A stretch of DNA of 64,000 nt. Origin: a virus. The position numbers and the translations under genes are program-made. This document shows, in pieces, positions 24,766-33,356 of this stretch. Under the pieces are notes generated by a model, which ran no database searches, was not told the DNA's origin, and saw only the letters and a list, made by a program, of their open reading frames with translations. Within the stretch, counting starts at the first letter, position 1. Each line of letters opens with the position of its first letter. The stretch is taken from the IMG/VR virus record IMGVR_UViG_3300048694_001042, positions 24,494 through 88,493 of that record. One strand, given 5' to 3'.

Positions 24766-24782
24766 ACAACAAGGATAATAAA

Positions 24783-25097
24783 ATGGCACAGTCAGATACA
24801 CGTACCAAAATCAAGCCTAACGAAGCTGTCAAAGAGCCACCGATGTTCAAGGTAGTTTATATCAATGACAATCAGACCAGCATGGAATTTGTGATTTCCA
24901 GCTTGGTTGATTATTTTGATTACCGCATTGAAACTGCTGAACAAATCACCATTGACATTCACGAAACCGGCTCTGCTGTGGTAGCTGTGTTGCCTTATGA
25001 AATTGCCGAGCAAAAAGGCATCGAAGTTACTCTCAATGCACGAGCACAAAGCTATCCGCTACAAATCAAACTTGAACCCGATGGCGTGGGTCAATAA
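24783..25097 (+). CDS. clpS: ClpS adaptor (N-end-rule)
   Basis: 104 residues. Unstructured N-terminal extension (about 1-20) then the ClpS core: PPMFKVVYINDNQTSMEFVISSL (the D/N-containing substrate pocket, as DDxTPMEFV in host proteins), IETAEQITIDIHETGSAVVAVLPYEIAEQK and LNARAQSYPLQIKLEPD. ClpS normally delivers N-degron substrates to ClpA, not ClpX; no clpA is present here, so it probably acts on the host ClpAP or blocks it. Convergent with the minus-strand phosphoesterase, overlapping by 7 nt. Confidence 0.9.
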   Translation: MAQSDTRTKIKPNEAVKEPPMFKVVYINDNQTSMEFVISSLVDYFDYRIETAEQITIDIHETGSAVVAVLPYEIAEQKGIEVTLNARAQSYPLQIKLEPDGVGQ

Positions 25098-25885
25098 TCA
25101 ATTGTAATGCGCTTGGGGTGATACACCCAAGTTGACCACGGCGAACCACTGCGACCACGACAGTTATTCACATAACGAATATTGTCGTGCGTCTGGTCTA
25201 CGCTGCCATGGTAGTGACCAAAGCACCAGGTGTGTATTTTCTTTTCAGAATCTGCTGCCAATACATGTTGCATATAACGATTGCCCATGGTATTGAATTT
25301 CAACGATCCCACTAGATTGACGTCGTGGTTGATCAGCACAGGGTTGGGCACAGTGTGAGTGGCAACCACAATCTTTTTAACGTCAATATGTGTTTGCAAG
25401 CGTTTGATTGAACCGATCATGTAGCTGGCATCGTTTGTACTCATCTTACGTATGTTTTCTATTTCGTTTAGGCCATAGAATTCTTTTTCTGCGTACCATT
25501 GGGCAGATTGATCGGGGTCTGTAACACCATCAAAGTCAAACCCCCACCAGCCGTTGGTTCCAATAATGGCCACACCGTCTACCACTACCACATTGTCTTG
25601 TAGATAAACAACATTGTGTACCGCAGTAACACGATCCACCAAGTCACGATAGCTGTGTCCTAGATCTTGCATGTGGTTGGAGTGTTCGTCGTTGCCGTCG
25701 ATATAAAACACAGCTTGATAGCATTTGCCCAAGTGTGTGAGTGCTTCGATCAGCCGGTCTCGGTCCTTGGCAACGTCTCCTACTACCAAACAGTGGGCGC
25801 TGGTGCTGCGGTCAGTCCAGTCAAACGTTTCTTGCCAAGTATCTATGTGTAAATCAGAAATTAAATCAAAAGTAAATTGCATCAT
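25091..25885 (-). CDS. Calcineurin-like metallophosphoesterase
   Basis: 264 residues, minus strand. Metal-binding motifs in order: DLISDLHID (D-x-H, about 8), VVGDVAKDRD (GD, about 35), IDGNDEH (GNDE/H, about 62), VATHTVPNP (about 172) and CFGHYHG (GHxH, about 223). It cleaves phosphoester bonds; the substrate is unknown. A second, related phosphoesterase is at 55380. Opposite orientation to its neighbours suggests a separate promoter; a CTAAATAT box lies just upstream of the ATGATG start. Confidence 0.88.
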   Translation of the reverse strand: MMQFTFDLISDLHIDTWQETFDWTDRSTSAHCLVVGDVAKDRDRLIEALTHLGKCYQAVFYIDGNDEHSNHMQDLGHSYRDLVDRVTAVHNVVYLQDNVVVVDGVAIIGTNGWWGFDFDGVTDPDQSAQWYAEKEFYGLNEIENIRKMSTNDASYMIGSIKRLQTHIDVKKIVVATHTVPNPVLINHDVNLVGSLKFNTMGNRYMQHVLAADSEKKIHTWCFGHYHGSVDQTHDNIRYVNNCRGRSGSPWSTWVYHPKRITIDY

Positions 25886-25908
25886 ACATATTTAGAAGGA
25901 TTTTTATC

Positions 25909-26274
25909 ATGCATATAATTTTTGGCGATGCCATAAAACACATACCCAATAGTTATACAGTATTGGAGTTAGATACCATACGTATAGAACCTGACAACCA
26001 AGAATTCAAGACCTACTGTGTGATTGAAAAAATTCCTTTGGCTGAGTTTCCTGTTGCAGAAATAAATCAAAAAGTTCATGCAGATTTGATACAACACTAC
26101 AAGCAGCAGGACTGGCAATTTTGCGAAGATGCAATCTCTGTACTGTACGGAAAATGGGACGGAGAAATAGATAGTTTTTATGACGACTTGAGCCGACGAA
26201 TCAACGAGTATAAAAACGTCAAGTTAGAACCCAGCTGGGATGGCACACTGGTGCGTTCTATAAATACTCAATGA
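25909..26274 (+). CDS. Phage protein of unknown function
   Basis: 121 residues, MHIIFGDAIKHIPNSYTVLELDTIRI.... Mixed alpha/beta; resembles small phage proteins that open with MNIIFGDAV-type strands and contain a Tyr/Asp-rich C-terminal half (SFYDDLSRRINEYK). AAGGA 11 nt upstream supports the start. Divergent from the phosphoesterase and overlapping the desaturase start (ATGA). Confidence 0.65.
   Translation: MHIIFGDAIKHIPNSYTVLELDTIRIEPDNQEFKTYCVIEKIPLAEFPVAEINQKVHADLIQHYKQQDWQFCEDAISVLYGKWDGEIDSFYDDLSRRINEYKNVKLEPSWDGTLVRSINTQ
26259..26266 (+). promoter_or_regulatory. T4-type late promoter (TATAAATA)
   Basis: Exact TATAAATA followed by CTCA and the ATG at 26271. The short gap predicts a leaderless desaturase message if used. 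Confidence 0.55.
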
Positions 26275-26981
26275 CAGAATTAATTGCAACCCTAGTAATG
26301 ACGCACATTACCATTGCTTGTGTTACCTTGTATTTGCATCGTAGCCAAGCTCATCGCAGCGTGACCTTTCACCCAGCGATAGCACATTTCATGCGTTTTT
26401 GGTTGTGGCTCACAACAGGCATGGTTACCAAACAGTGGGTGGCCATACATCGCAAACACCATAGATACAGTGATCGATCAGGCGACCCGCACAGTCCATT
26501 GGTGTATGGTATCCGCAGAGTTTTCTTTCAAGGAGCAGGTTTATATCATGAAGCAAGCAAAGATCGTGTTATGGTTGACGCATACGGTGCTGGTACTCCT
26601 GCTGATTGGATGGAGCGCAACGTATACAGTGCTCACTCCAGACTTGGCATTGGCCTTCTCTTTTTGTTCAACGTTGCCGTTTTCGGTTGGGTCGGCGCCT
26701 TAATATGGTTGGTACAAATGGCGTGGATTCCGTTTTGGGCAGCGGGAGTGATTAACGGCCTAGCACATTGGTGGGGATATAGAAATGGTGAAACTAGAGA
26801 CAACAGTAGAAATATTAGTCCCATTGGTATTATCATCGGTGGTGAATGCTTACATAATAATCACCATCTTGACCCTGCTAGTGCCAAACTGAGCCGACGT
26901 TGGTTTGAGTTTGATATTGGTTGGATGTATATTGTTATTTTGCGTTCAGCGGGGTTGGCAAAGGTTACCCAGGCAAAGTAA
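26271..26981 (+). CDS. Fatty-acid (acyl-CoA delta-9-type) desaturase
   Basis: 236 residues. Three His boxes for the di-iron centre: HRSQAHRS (about 24), HRKHHRYSD (about 61) and HNNHH (about 193), with three to four hydrophobic segments between, as in membrane desaturases. Shorter than host enzymes (about 300) but with all His boxes. It introduces double bonds into membrane acyl chains, probably altering envelope fluidity during infection. Preceded by an exact TATAAATA box. Confidence 0.9.
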   Translation: MTELIATLVMTHITIACVTLYLHRSQAHRSVTFHPAIAHFMRFWLWLTTGMVTKQWVAIHRKHHRYSDRSGDPHSPLVYGIRRVFFQGAGLYHEASKDRVMVDAYGAGTPADWMERNVYSAHSRLGIGLLFLFNVAVFGWVGALIWLVQMAWIPFWAAGVINGLAHWWGYRNGETRDNSRNISPIGIIIGGECLHNNHHLDPASAKLSRRWFEFDIGWMYIVILRSAGLAKVTQAK

Positions 26982-27161
26982 CTTGAACTGTTCCATTTGA
27001 TCCTGCGCTTCTACCACAGCACCCATCCAGAACCATTGATCCAGCATGGATTCCACAAACAGGTCCATGTACCAGTTAAACAATGGGCTGTTGAGCCAGG
27101 GCTCTGATTGTTGGACCAGCAGGCGGTTCCACGCCTGCCCTAGTTGATAAAACTCATACAT
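26946..27161 (-). CDS. Small Trp-rich phage protein, unknown function
   Basis: 71 residues on the minus strand, MYEFYQLGQAWNRLLVQQSE.... Helical with many Trp/Met/Gln. It starts one base after the stop of the 28-residue minus-strand ORF upstream (TGATG), and both follow a TATAAATA box, which supports them as a real pair. Its 3' end overlaps the desaturase 3' end by 36 nt. Confidence 0.6.
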   Translation of the reverse strand: MYEFYQLGQAWNRLLVQQSEPWLNSPLFNWYMDLFVESMLDQWFWMGAVVEAQDQMEQFKLLCLGNLCQPR

Positions 27162-27247
27162 CAGCTTGATTTAGTAGGGGTAATAGGTGCGGGCTTGTTG
27201 CCATTGAATGGCGGGTTTTTGGGTGGATTATGTTTGAACCAACTCAT
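27161..27247 (-). CDS. Micro-ORF MSWFKHN-type
   Basis: 28 residues: MSWFKHNPPKNPPFNG plus a Pro/Thr/Lys tail. Short MSWFK-Pro-rich peptides recur in T4-like phages (from memory). Minus strand, ATG five bases after TATAAATA, coupled to the 71-residue gene. Confidence 0.5.
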   Translation of the reverse strand: MSWFKHNPPKNPPFNGNKPAPITPTKSS

Positions 27248-27252
27248 GCTGG

Positions 27253-27260
27253 TATTTATA
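27253..27260 (-). promoter_or_regulatory. T4-type late promoter (TATAAATA, minus strand)
   Basis: Minus-strand TATAAATA, then CCAGC and the ATG at 27247. With the identical box at 26259 it suggests that late promoters here can start leaderless mRNAs. Confidence 0.55.
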
Positions 27261-27267
27261 TGTGACG

Positions 27268-27295
27268 TTGTGATTTTTTCAGGCCAGTGTAAAAT
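27268..27295 (+). promoter_or_regulatory. Weak sigma70-type promoter
   Basis: TTGTGA 27268-27273, spacer 16 bp, TAAAAT 27290-27295; 35 bp leader with AAGGA before the ATG at 27331. Confidence 0.4.
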
Positions 27296-27330
27296 AGCGA
27301 TAAATTATTCTATTACATTAAGGAACATTC

Positions 27331-28572
27331 ATGAAAAAAATCGGGTTTATTGGGATTGGCAAGCTAGGCTTAGACTGTGCTGAAGTAATGGCTGAAAAGC
27401 ATGAAGTTCGCGGATATGACATCTATCCACGAACCAGTGATTCAGTAAAAGTCTGTGACATCAGCGAGCTGGTCAATGAAAGCGAGTGGATTTTTATCGC
27501 AGTCCCAACACCACATGCCGAAGGCTATGATGGAAGTGTGCCAAGCTCGCACATGGAACCACGTGACTTCGGACACGACGCTGTGATTGACGCAATCAAG
27601 AACGTAAACAAGTATGCTACATCTCCTAAAAAGGTTGTGCTGATTTCTACAGTGCTACCGGGCACAACACGCAAGCACTTTTATCCTTTGCTGGACAAGC
27701 AACATCAGTTCTTGTACAATCCCTACTTGATTGCCATGGGATCAGTAAAATGGGACATGGCCAATCCTGAAATGGTCATGATTGGTACAGAAGATGGCAA
27801 CCCCAATGCTCTGGCCGGTGAGTTGATTGATTTGTACAAAACCATGATGCAAAACAATCCACGCTATGAAATTGGTACCTGGGACGAGTGCGAAGCAATC
27901 AAGATTTTCTACAATACCTTTATTTCAGCCAAGGTTGGTCTGGTCAACATGATTCAAGACTTTGCCATGCGTATTGGACACATCAACGTTGACGTTGTGA
28001 CCAATGCTCTAGCTCGAAGCACCATGCGTATCATGGGACCCAAGTACATGACCGCAGGCATGGGCGATGCAGGCGCTTGCCACCCACGTGACAACATTGC
28101 TCTGCGTTGGTTGGCCAAAGAGTACAATTTGGGCTATGACTTGTTTGACACAGTGATGCATGCCAGAGAAATCCAAGCCAAAAACTTGGCCATGTTCTTG
28201 GTGGACTTGAGTGTGATGAACGACAACTTGCCCATTGCCATTCACGGCAAAGCATACAAGCCCGACGTTCCCTACTGCATTGGTAGCTACAGCACCTTGG
28301 TTGGACACTATGTTGAACAAGAAGGTAAATCGGTTGTGTACGTCGATCCCTTGGCCGATGATCCAACCAACGTGGTTGAAAAGGTTGGTGGACCTGCAAT
28401 CTTTTTATGGGCACATGATCGCAAGATCACTTACGAATACACTGGTGACCAACCCGAAACTCAACCTTATTGTGAAATCCTCCCAGGATCCATTATTGTT
28501 GACCCTTGGCGCAAGCTGAAATCGGGCAACGGCATTGAAGTTATTCATTACGGTAACACCCGTCAACAATAA
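27331..28572 (+). CDS. UDP-glucose/UDP-sugar 6-dehydrogenase family protein
   Basis: 413 residues. N-terminal Rossmann domain (KKIGFIGIGKLGLDCAEVM, then IFIAVPTPHAEG), a central helical domain (CEAIKIFYNTFISAKVGLVNMI), catalytic Cys in GACHPRDN (about 251) and a C-terminal UDP-binding domain (IHGKAYKPDVPYCIGSYS). Oxidises a UDP-hexose to the uronate with NAD. Possible roles: capsule or lipopolysaccharide remodelling, or sugar for virion glycans. Phage homologues occur, so this is an auxiliary metabolic gene of uncertain substrate. Confidence 0.88.
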   Translation: MKKIGFIGIGKLGLDCAEVMAEKHEVRGYDIYPRTSDSVKVCDISELVNESEWIFIAVPTPHAEGYDGSVPSSHMEPRDFGHDAVIDAIKNVNKYATSPKKVVLISTVLPGTTRKHFYPLLDKQHQFLYNPYLIAMGSVKWDMANPEMVMIGTEDGNPNALAGELIDLYKTMMQNNPRYEIGTWDECEAIKIFYNTFISAKVGLVNMIQDFAMRIGHINVDVVTNALARSTMRIMGPKYMTAGMGDAGACHPRDNIALRWLAKEYNLGYDLFDTVMHAREIQAKNLAMFLVDLSVMNDNLPIAIHGKAYKPDVPYCIGSYSTLVGHYVEQEGKSVVYVDPLADDPTNVVEKVGGPAIFLWAHDRKITYEYTGDQPETQPYCEILPGSIIVDPWRKLKSGNGIEVIHYGNTRQQ

Positions 28573-28573
28573 C

Positions 28574-28602
28574 TTGACAAATAAACCCAATACGTGTATA
28601 AT
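28574..28602 (+). promoter_or_regulatory. Strong sigma70-type promoter
   Basis: TTGACA 28574-28579, TATAAT 28597-28602, spacer 17 bp. The ATG at 28609 lies 6 nt after the -10: leaderless prediction. It starts one base after the dehydrogenase stop. Confidence 0.88.
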
Positions 28603-28608
28603 TACACT

Positions 28609-29628
28609 ATGACTACACGTATTGGCTTTTGCTGCAAATGGCTCGATGACCCTGCTGAAACTGCAGGCCGTAAACCCACGTCTGAGAGCCGTGACCTAAA
28701 TGGACGTTCCACTACCATGCGTTGGCTCCGTGAACATGCGGACGAAGCCGAACAACGCCAGTGGGACATTATGAACCACAATGCCCGTGCGGCTCTGCTT
28801 ATGGTAGAACGTGTGGGCACACTGCCTCCTGAACGCAGAATGGTGCGTCTGGGTAGCGAAATGCTACAAGGCTACACAGAACCTTCATGGATAGATTGGT
28901 GGCAACGACGTGAAATACAAGATCACTGTGAACGAATCTTTGCGCCGGTTGGAGACGCTGCTCGGCGTCTTGGTGTACGGCTATCCTTCCATCCAGGGCA
29001 ATTTTGTGTACTGGCAAGCGAGTCGGATGAAATCGTGGAGAGATCCATACTCGAGTTTGAGTATCATACAGACATGGCGCGGTGGATGGGATTTGGCCAT
29101 GACTTTCATGATTCGGGATTCAAGATCAACGTACACTTATCGGGCAAAGGCGGTCCTGCTAAGTTTTTGCAGACGCTGAAACGTCTGTCACCTGAGGCTA
29201 GAAACCTTATCACTATCGAAAACGACGAGATGTCAAATGGGCTTGATACTACTTTACTTGTGGCTGAGCATTGTGCTCTTGTGCTGGATATTCATCACCA
29301 CTGGGTCAAAACAGGCGAATATATCGACCCCGCGGACGCTCGTGTTCAGCGGGTTCGTGAGTCTTGGCGTGGTGAGCGTCCTGTACTCCATTTTTCTACT
29401 AGCCGCGAAGATATTTTGGTTGACCATGATCCAAACGTTCGACCAGACCTTGCTGCTCTTATTGCTGGAGGTCATAAAAAACAGCAACTCCGGGCACACA
29501 GTGACTTCTATTGGAACCATGCTGTGAACGACTGGGCCTTGAGCTTTGCTGATCGCTTTGACATACAATGCGAGGCCAAGGGCAAGAACCTAGCAAGTGA
29601 ACAGATCTATGAACGACTTATTGGTTAA
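28609..29628 (+). CDS. uvsE: UV damage endonuclease
   Basis: 339 residues. UvsE/UvdE TIM barrel: TTRIGFCCKW at the start, RLSFHPGQFCVL (metal His, about 124-135), DFHDSGFKINVHLSGK, LITIENDEMS (metal Glu, about 204), LVLDIHHHW (about 225) and HSDFYWNH (about 298). It nicks DNA 5' of UV photoproducts in an AP-endonuclease-independent excision path. Start chosen at the ATG directly after the -10; an in-frame TTG-type start at 28594 lies in the promoter. Confidence 0.94.
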   Translation: MTTRIGFCCKWLDDPAETAGRKPTSESRDLNGRSTTMRWLREHADEAEQRQWDIMNHNARAALLMVERVGTLPPERRMVRLGSEMLQGYTEPSWIDWWQRREIQDHCERIFAPVGDAARRLGVRLSFHPGQFCVLASESDEIVERSILEFEYHTDMARWMGFGHDFHDSGFKINVHLSGKGGPAKFLQTLKRLSPEARNLITIENDEMSNGLDTTLLVAEHCALVLDIHHHWVKTGEYIDPADARVQRVRESWRGERPVLHFSTSREDILVDHDPNVRPDLAALIAGGHKKQQLRAHSDFYWNHAVNDWALSFADRFDIQCEAKGKNLASEQIYERLIG

Positions 29629-29896
29629 TACCTTTAGTTGGATACGAGATGATTTCCGGTCTTATCCTACTAGGTTTGTTGTTGAGTTGCTTGCTTGGGC
29701 TATTAGCATTGGGTGCAGTATTACTATGGCTCTTACTGTCCCCAACCCACCCTTACTCACCTTATATCCTATTTGGATCTCTGGTTGCGCCATGTATGCT
29801 TGGGCTGCTTATACTAGGAAATCATTTGGCATGCTGGTTAACTACCTGCTTCTTGTGACCATTGATTCAGTTGGCCTATTTAGGATGCTTATGTAA
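29609..29896 (+). CDS. Small multi-spanning membrane protein
   Basis: 95 residues, MNDLLVNTFSWIRDDFRSYPTRF..., overlapping uvsE by 20 nt. Three hydrophobic segments (about 23-42, 47-68, 74-93). The N-terminal amphipathic part and TM layout match small membrane proteins of T4-like marine phages of unknown function. Possibly a superinfection-exclusion or holin-like factor, but nothing decides this. Confidence 0.65.
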   Translation: MNDLLVNTFSWIRDDFRSYPTRFVVELLAWAISIGCSITMALTVPNPPLLTLYPIWISGCAMYAWAAYTRKSFGMLVNYLLLVTIDSVGLFRMLM

Positions 29897-29968
29897 GCAG
29901 ATATTTCTTTCGTTTAGTTACCATAAGTAATAGGTACTCAAGTACGCTATACTCTAAGGTGAACAATA

Positions 29969-31420
29969 ATGATAAGAACTATCACTGCGGGGTTACTTGC
30001 CGTTTCAATGGCCGGAGCCGTTTCCGCACAAACTCTAATTAATCAAAGCTCTATATCCAGTGGATATGGATCTGCTAGCTTAATAGATACCAACAGTACT
30101 TCTAACTCAGTTAGTACTGTTAATACCACAAATACCAGCACAGCTACGACTAACAGCACCGCTACCAGTACTGTTACGTCCACCAACGTAAACACCAACA
30201 ACAACGTAAACAGTGGTGCTGTGACTTATACCAACAACAACGTAAACAGTGGGTCGGTAACCTATACCAACAACAACGTTGCGTCGGGGGAAGTAACATA
30301 CAACAACGTAAACAGTGGCACAGTGAATTACAACAACACAAATACCAGCACTGCCACAAATACTAACAACAACACAAATACCAGCACAAGCACCAATACA
30401 AACACAAACAACAACACAAATACCAACACCAGTACCAGCACTGCTACAAACACCAACAATAACACAAATACCAGTACCAGTACCAATACAAACACAAACA
30501 ACAACACAAATACCAACACAAATACCAGCACATCAACCAACACCAACAACAACACAAATACCAACACTAGTACCAATACAAACACCAATACAAACATAAA
30601 CACCAATAACGGTACTATGAATTACAACAACACCAACACAAGCACAGCCACTAACACAAACAACAACACCAGTACCAGTACTGCAACTAACACAAACAAC
30701 AACACCAGTACTAGCACCAACACAAACACCAATAACAATACCAACACATCAACTAGTACCAACACAAACACCAATAACAATACAAGTACCAGTAACAACG
30801 TGAACACTAACACAAATACCAGTACTGCTACAAATACTAATACCAACAACAATACCAATACCAGTACAAGTAACAATGTGAATACAAACACCAATACGTC
30901 GACTAGCACCAGTACAAGTAGTAACAACAACGTCAACCAAAACGTACAAACTGGAGACATGACCAATCGTAATATTAACGATACTACAATTACACAAAAG
31001 ATTATTCAGCCTCCACCAACTGCTATTGCTCCAATGATGATGAGCGGCGGCAACCAAGACCTGTGTACAACTGGCACATCCAGTGCTGTACAAACACAAA
31101 TCTTTGGTGTGTCAACAGGCGGTACAGTACGTGACTTGAATTGTGAACGTTTGAAGTTGAGCAAGACATTGTTTGATATGGGTATGAAAGTTGCTGCCGT
31201 TGCTACAATGTGCCAAGACAAGCGTGTTTGGGATGCTATGATGGCTGCAGGAACACCTTGCCCATACGAAGGCAAGATTGGTGAACAGGCCAAGGCTGCA
31301 TGGGAAGCAAACCCAACCAAGGTACCACCTGAACCAGAAAAGGAAGTGAAAGATGACACTTATCAGAAAGTTGGCTTTGGTGCTCTTATTGGCATCTTGG
31401 TTAACAAGTGGTTCAACTAA
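29969..31420 (+). CDS. Secreted Asn/Thr/Ser-repeat protein
   Basis: 483 residues. Sec signal peptide (MIRTITAGLLAVSMAGAVSAQ, cleavage about 21), then about 300 residues of nearly pure Asn/Thr/Ser with a repeating N-T-N/T-S-T pattern (about 30-330). A globular C-terminal part follows (about 340-483), with Cys residues, CQDKRVWDAMMAAGTPCPYEG, and a hydrophobic segment near the end (VGFGALIGILVNKWF). Parallel beta-solenoid, adhesin or ice-binding-type folds use such repeats; function unknown. A TATACT -10 and AAGGTGA precede the ATG. First gene of a five-gene secreted/membrane operon. Confidence 0.8.
   Translation: MIRTITAGLLAVSMAGAVSAQTLINQSSISSGYGSASLIDTNSTSNSVSTVNTTNTSTATTNSTATSTVTSTNVNTNNNVNSGAVTYTNNNVNSGSVTYTNNNVASGEVTYNNVNSGTVNYNNTNTSTATNTNNNTNTSTSTNTNTNNNTNTNTSTSTATNTNNNTNTSTSTNTNTNNNTNTNTNTSTSTNTNNNTNTNTSTNTNTNTNINTNNGTMNYNNTNTSTATNTNNNTSTSTATNTNNNTSTSTNTNTNNNTNTSTSTNTNTNNNTSTSNNVNTNTNTSTATNTNTNNNTNTSTSNNVNTNTNTSTSTSTSSNNNVNQNVQTGDMTNRNINDTTITQKIIQPPPTAIAPMMMSGGNQDLCTTGTSSAVQTQIFGVSTGGTVRDLNCERLKLSKTLFDMGMKVAAVATMCQDKRVWDAMMAAGTPCPYEGKIGEQAKAAWEANPTKVPPEPEKEVKDDTYQKVGFGALIGILVNKWFN
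30190..30940 (+). repeat. Low-complexity Asn/Thr/Ser coding repeats
   Basis: Degenerate short repeats built from AACACAAATACC/AACAACACAAAT units. Synonymous codon changes (AAT/AAC, ACA/ACC/ACT) interrupt identity, so the repeat is held at protein level and is not a simple microsatellite. Confidence 0.9.
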
Positions 31421-33341
31421 CAGCCAAGAACTAGTACCTGGTCAAGTTTATAACACACAAAACTTGACCAATAACTCTACTTCTGCCAGTTCTACTACTG
31501 GAACTTGGCAGAACGTTGGTTTGTGGAATCAGGGATTGCCATGCTGGGCACCAGGCGGGCCCACCTATTGCGGACCAAAACCTTATTTCAATAACGGTAG
31601 TGTGAACTTTTCCTATGGCACCACTGACTTGAATCAAGTAGTGAACATTGCTGCGGCATTGCCTACCAGCAGCACTGGATTGAGAGTTAATGGTTTCAAT
31701 TTTGGATTCACTGCTAAAAACGGCAATGGCTGGGACGATGGTCGCCAAGACTATCTTGCAGCCTATGTTAAATTCCGTGACACTAGTGGGGCTGTGGTTG
31801 CCAATTACGACTACTCCGGCAGTACCAATCGCCAATACAACTGGACCACATTTAATTTTAGTGAGACATTTACTACACCTTATGCTGCCAAAGATTTGAG
31901 CACAGCGCAATACGGGTTTGTTGGAAGAGACAACAACTTCTGGGCCGGACCATACGGACCTGAAATCCAAGGAATAAATTTCAGTTTGAAATATTCAGTA
32001 GACCCTTGTGTGAAAGATCCGCTGTCAAGCCCAACCTGTTCAGGCTTCTTGGACGCATTGAGTAAAACAACTGGTGCAACCTCCACTTCGGCAACAACTA
32101 CCACAGCTTCGCCTGCCACAGTGGCAGCAACTACAACAACTGAAACACCAGTTACAACAACTACCACAACAGTATCTGGACCACCACCTTCTGCGGTTTC
32201 TGCTGATTTGTTGTCTAAGATTGTGGAAAGCAATCGAACTGCTAATGCAGCCTCTGCGGCCAGCATTACAGCCGCCACAAATCTAAATGACAAATCTTCT
32301 GTGGCAGCATTTGCGCTGTCAGTGATTGCAAAAAATGCAGCCAATGACCGAGCAATACAAGAAAAAGCAGTAGGAGATGCAATAGCTTCTGCCAATGCGG
32401 CTGCAACAGCAGCAGTTGAGCAGGCACAAGCAATTGCATTGACTCAAAGTCTAGCCAGTGCAAACACTGCCAATAGACTTGCTGGAGCTGCGGTTGCAAG
32501 CAGTGGTCCAGCGCCTGGCGTTAATACTGCTGCATCAGTTCCAGCAGCTGGAGTCAATAATGCGGTGACAGGTCCAGCACCTGGTGCTACTATTGCAAAT
32601 AATGCCACTGTGGTGACCAATAACACAGGTGCAATACAAACTGGCAACAACAATAATATCACAGCACAGAACAGTTTACCATTGCTAGCCCCAGCACCTG
32701 CACCGGTTGTGGAAAACACTGCACCAACGCAATCAACTGCGCCAGTAGTTCAAACAGCAGTGGTGCAAAATAACAATGTTTCCTTGCCAAGTACTACGCC
32801 AGTTGTAGCCAGTTTTGAGCTGTTACCGCCATCGATCTCAACTGCAACACAACCTGTGACATCAAACCCTGCACAAGGATTAAACGTAGCAATAACATCT
32901 ACACCATTTACGCCTGCACCAGTTTTTGTTTCACCGGCGCCAGTTTTTGTTTCACCAGCGCCAGTAATTGAATTGCCAAAATTCAAAGAAGTCGAAAGCA
33001 GTCGTAACATAGACATGAGCTCACCCACTGACTTTGTTGCTGGATATGTAAACACCAAACACAACCTAAATGACATGCAAGCCACAACAAACGCACCAGC
33101 AGTGAACAGCAAAGCACAAGACAATGATGCTGCCGGTGGCGTTACTATTGCAGCCATTGCAAAAATGCCACCAGGATACGATCTATATACGTCACTGTCA
33201 ATTAGAGATGCAAACTTCTACAAGCCAGAAGAGTTGTATCGTGGACAAAAGACTGTGGACAATGTTAGATTACTAAGAGGTTTGACTGGAGCTAGTGATA
33301 GAGTCCATCAAGAAATGGTTGATAGCCAATATAACAAATAA
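31353..33341 (+). CDS. Large secreted protein with beta domain and Ala/Pro/Thr stalk
   Basis: 662 residues, start overlapping the previous gene by 68 nt. Signal peptide MTLIRKLALVLLLASWLTSGSTNS, then an Asn/Gly/Tyr-rich beta domain with two Cys pairs (about 25-215; GLPCWAPGGPTYC, VDPCVKDPLSSPTC). A long Thr/Ala/Pro low-complexity stalk runs to about 560 and includes a tandem PVFVSPA repeat (about 523-537). A C-terminal globular region follows (YVNTKHNLNDM..., FYKPEELYRGQKTVDN). Possibly an exported adhesin or a surface coat with the Asn/Thr protein; unlike standard tail fibres it has a Sec signal. Confidence 0.7.
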   Translation: MTLIRKLALVLLLASWLTSGSTNSQELVPGQVYNTQNLTNNSTSASSTTGTWQNVGLWNQGLPCWAPGGPTYCGPKPYFNNGSVNFSYGTTDLNQVVNIAAALPTSSTGLRVNGFNFGFTAKNGNGWDDGRQDYLAAYVKFRDTSGAVVANYDYSGSTNRQYNWTTFNFSETFTTPYAAKDLSTAQYGFVGRDNNFWAGPYGPEIQGINFSLKYSVDPCVKDPLSSPTCSGFLDALSKTTGATSTSATTTTASPATVAATTTTETPVTTTTTTVSGPPPSAVSADLLSKIVESNRTANAASAASITAATNLNDKSSVAAFALSVIAKNAANDRAIQEKAVGDAIASANAAATAAVEQAQAIALTQSLASANTANRLAGAAVASSGPAPGVNTAASVPAAGVNNAVTGPAPGATIANNATVVTNNTGAIQTGNNNNITAQNSLPLLAPAPAPVVENTAPTQSTAPVVQTAVVQNNNVSLPSTTPVVASFELLPPSISTATQPVTSNPAQGLNVAITSTPFTPAPVFVSPAPVFVSPAPVIELPKFKEVESSRNIDMSSPTDFVAGYVNTKHNLNDMQATTNAPAVNSKAQDNDAAGGVTIAAIAKMPPGYDLYTSLSIRDANFYKPEELYRGQKTVDNVRLLRGLTGASDRVHQEMVDSQYNK

Positions 33342-33356
33342 TAAAAGGAGCCAGAA

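Noticed and set aside
30190-30940. Repeat region as CRISPR or minisatellite; antisense ORFs of Val/Leu repeats as membrane proteins
   Set aside because: The sense frame has a signal peptide and continuous Asn/Thr/Ser code with synonymous variation; the antisense Leu/Val frames are automatic shadows of that codon bias and lack ribosome sites.
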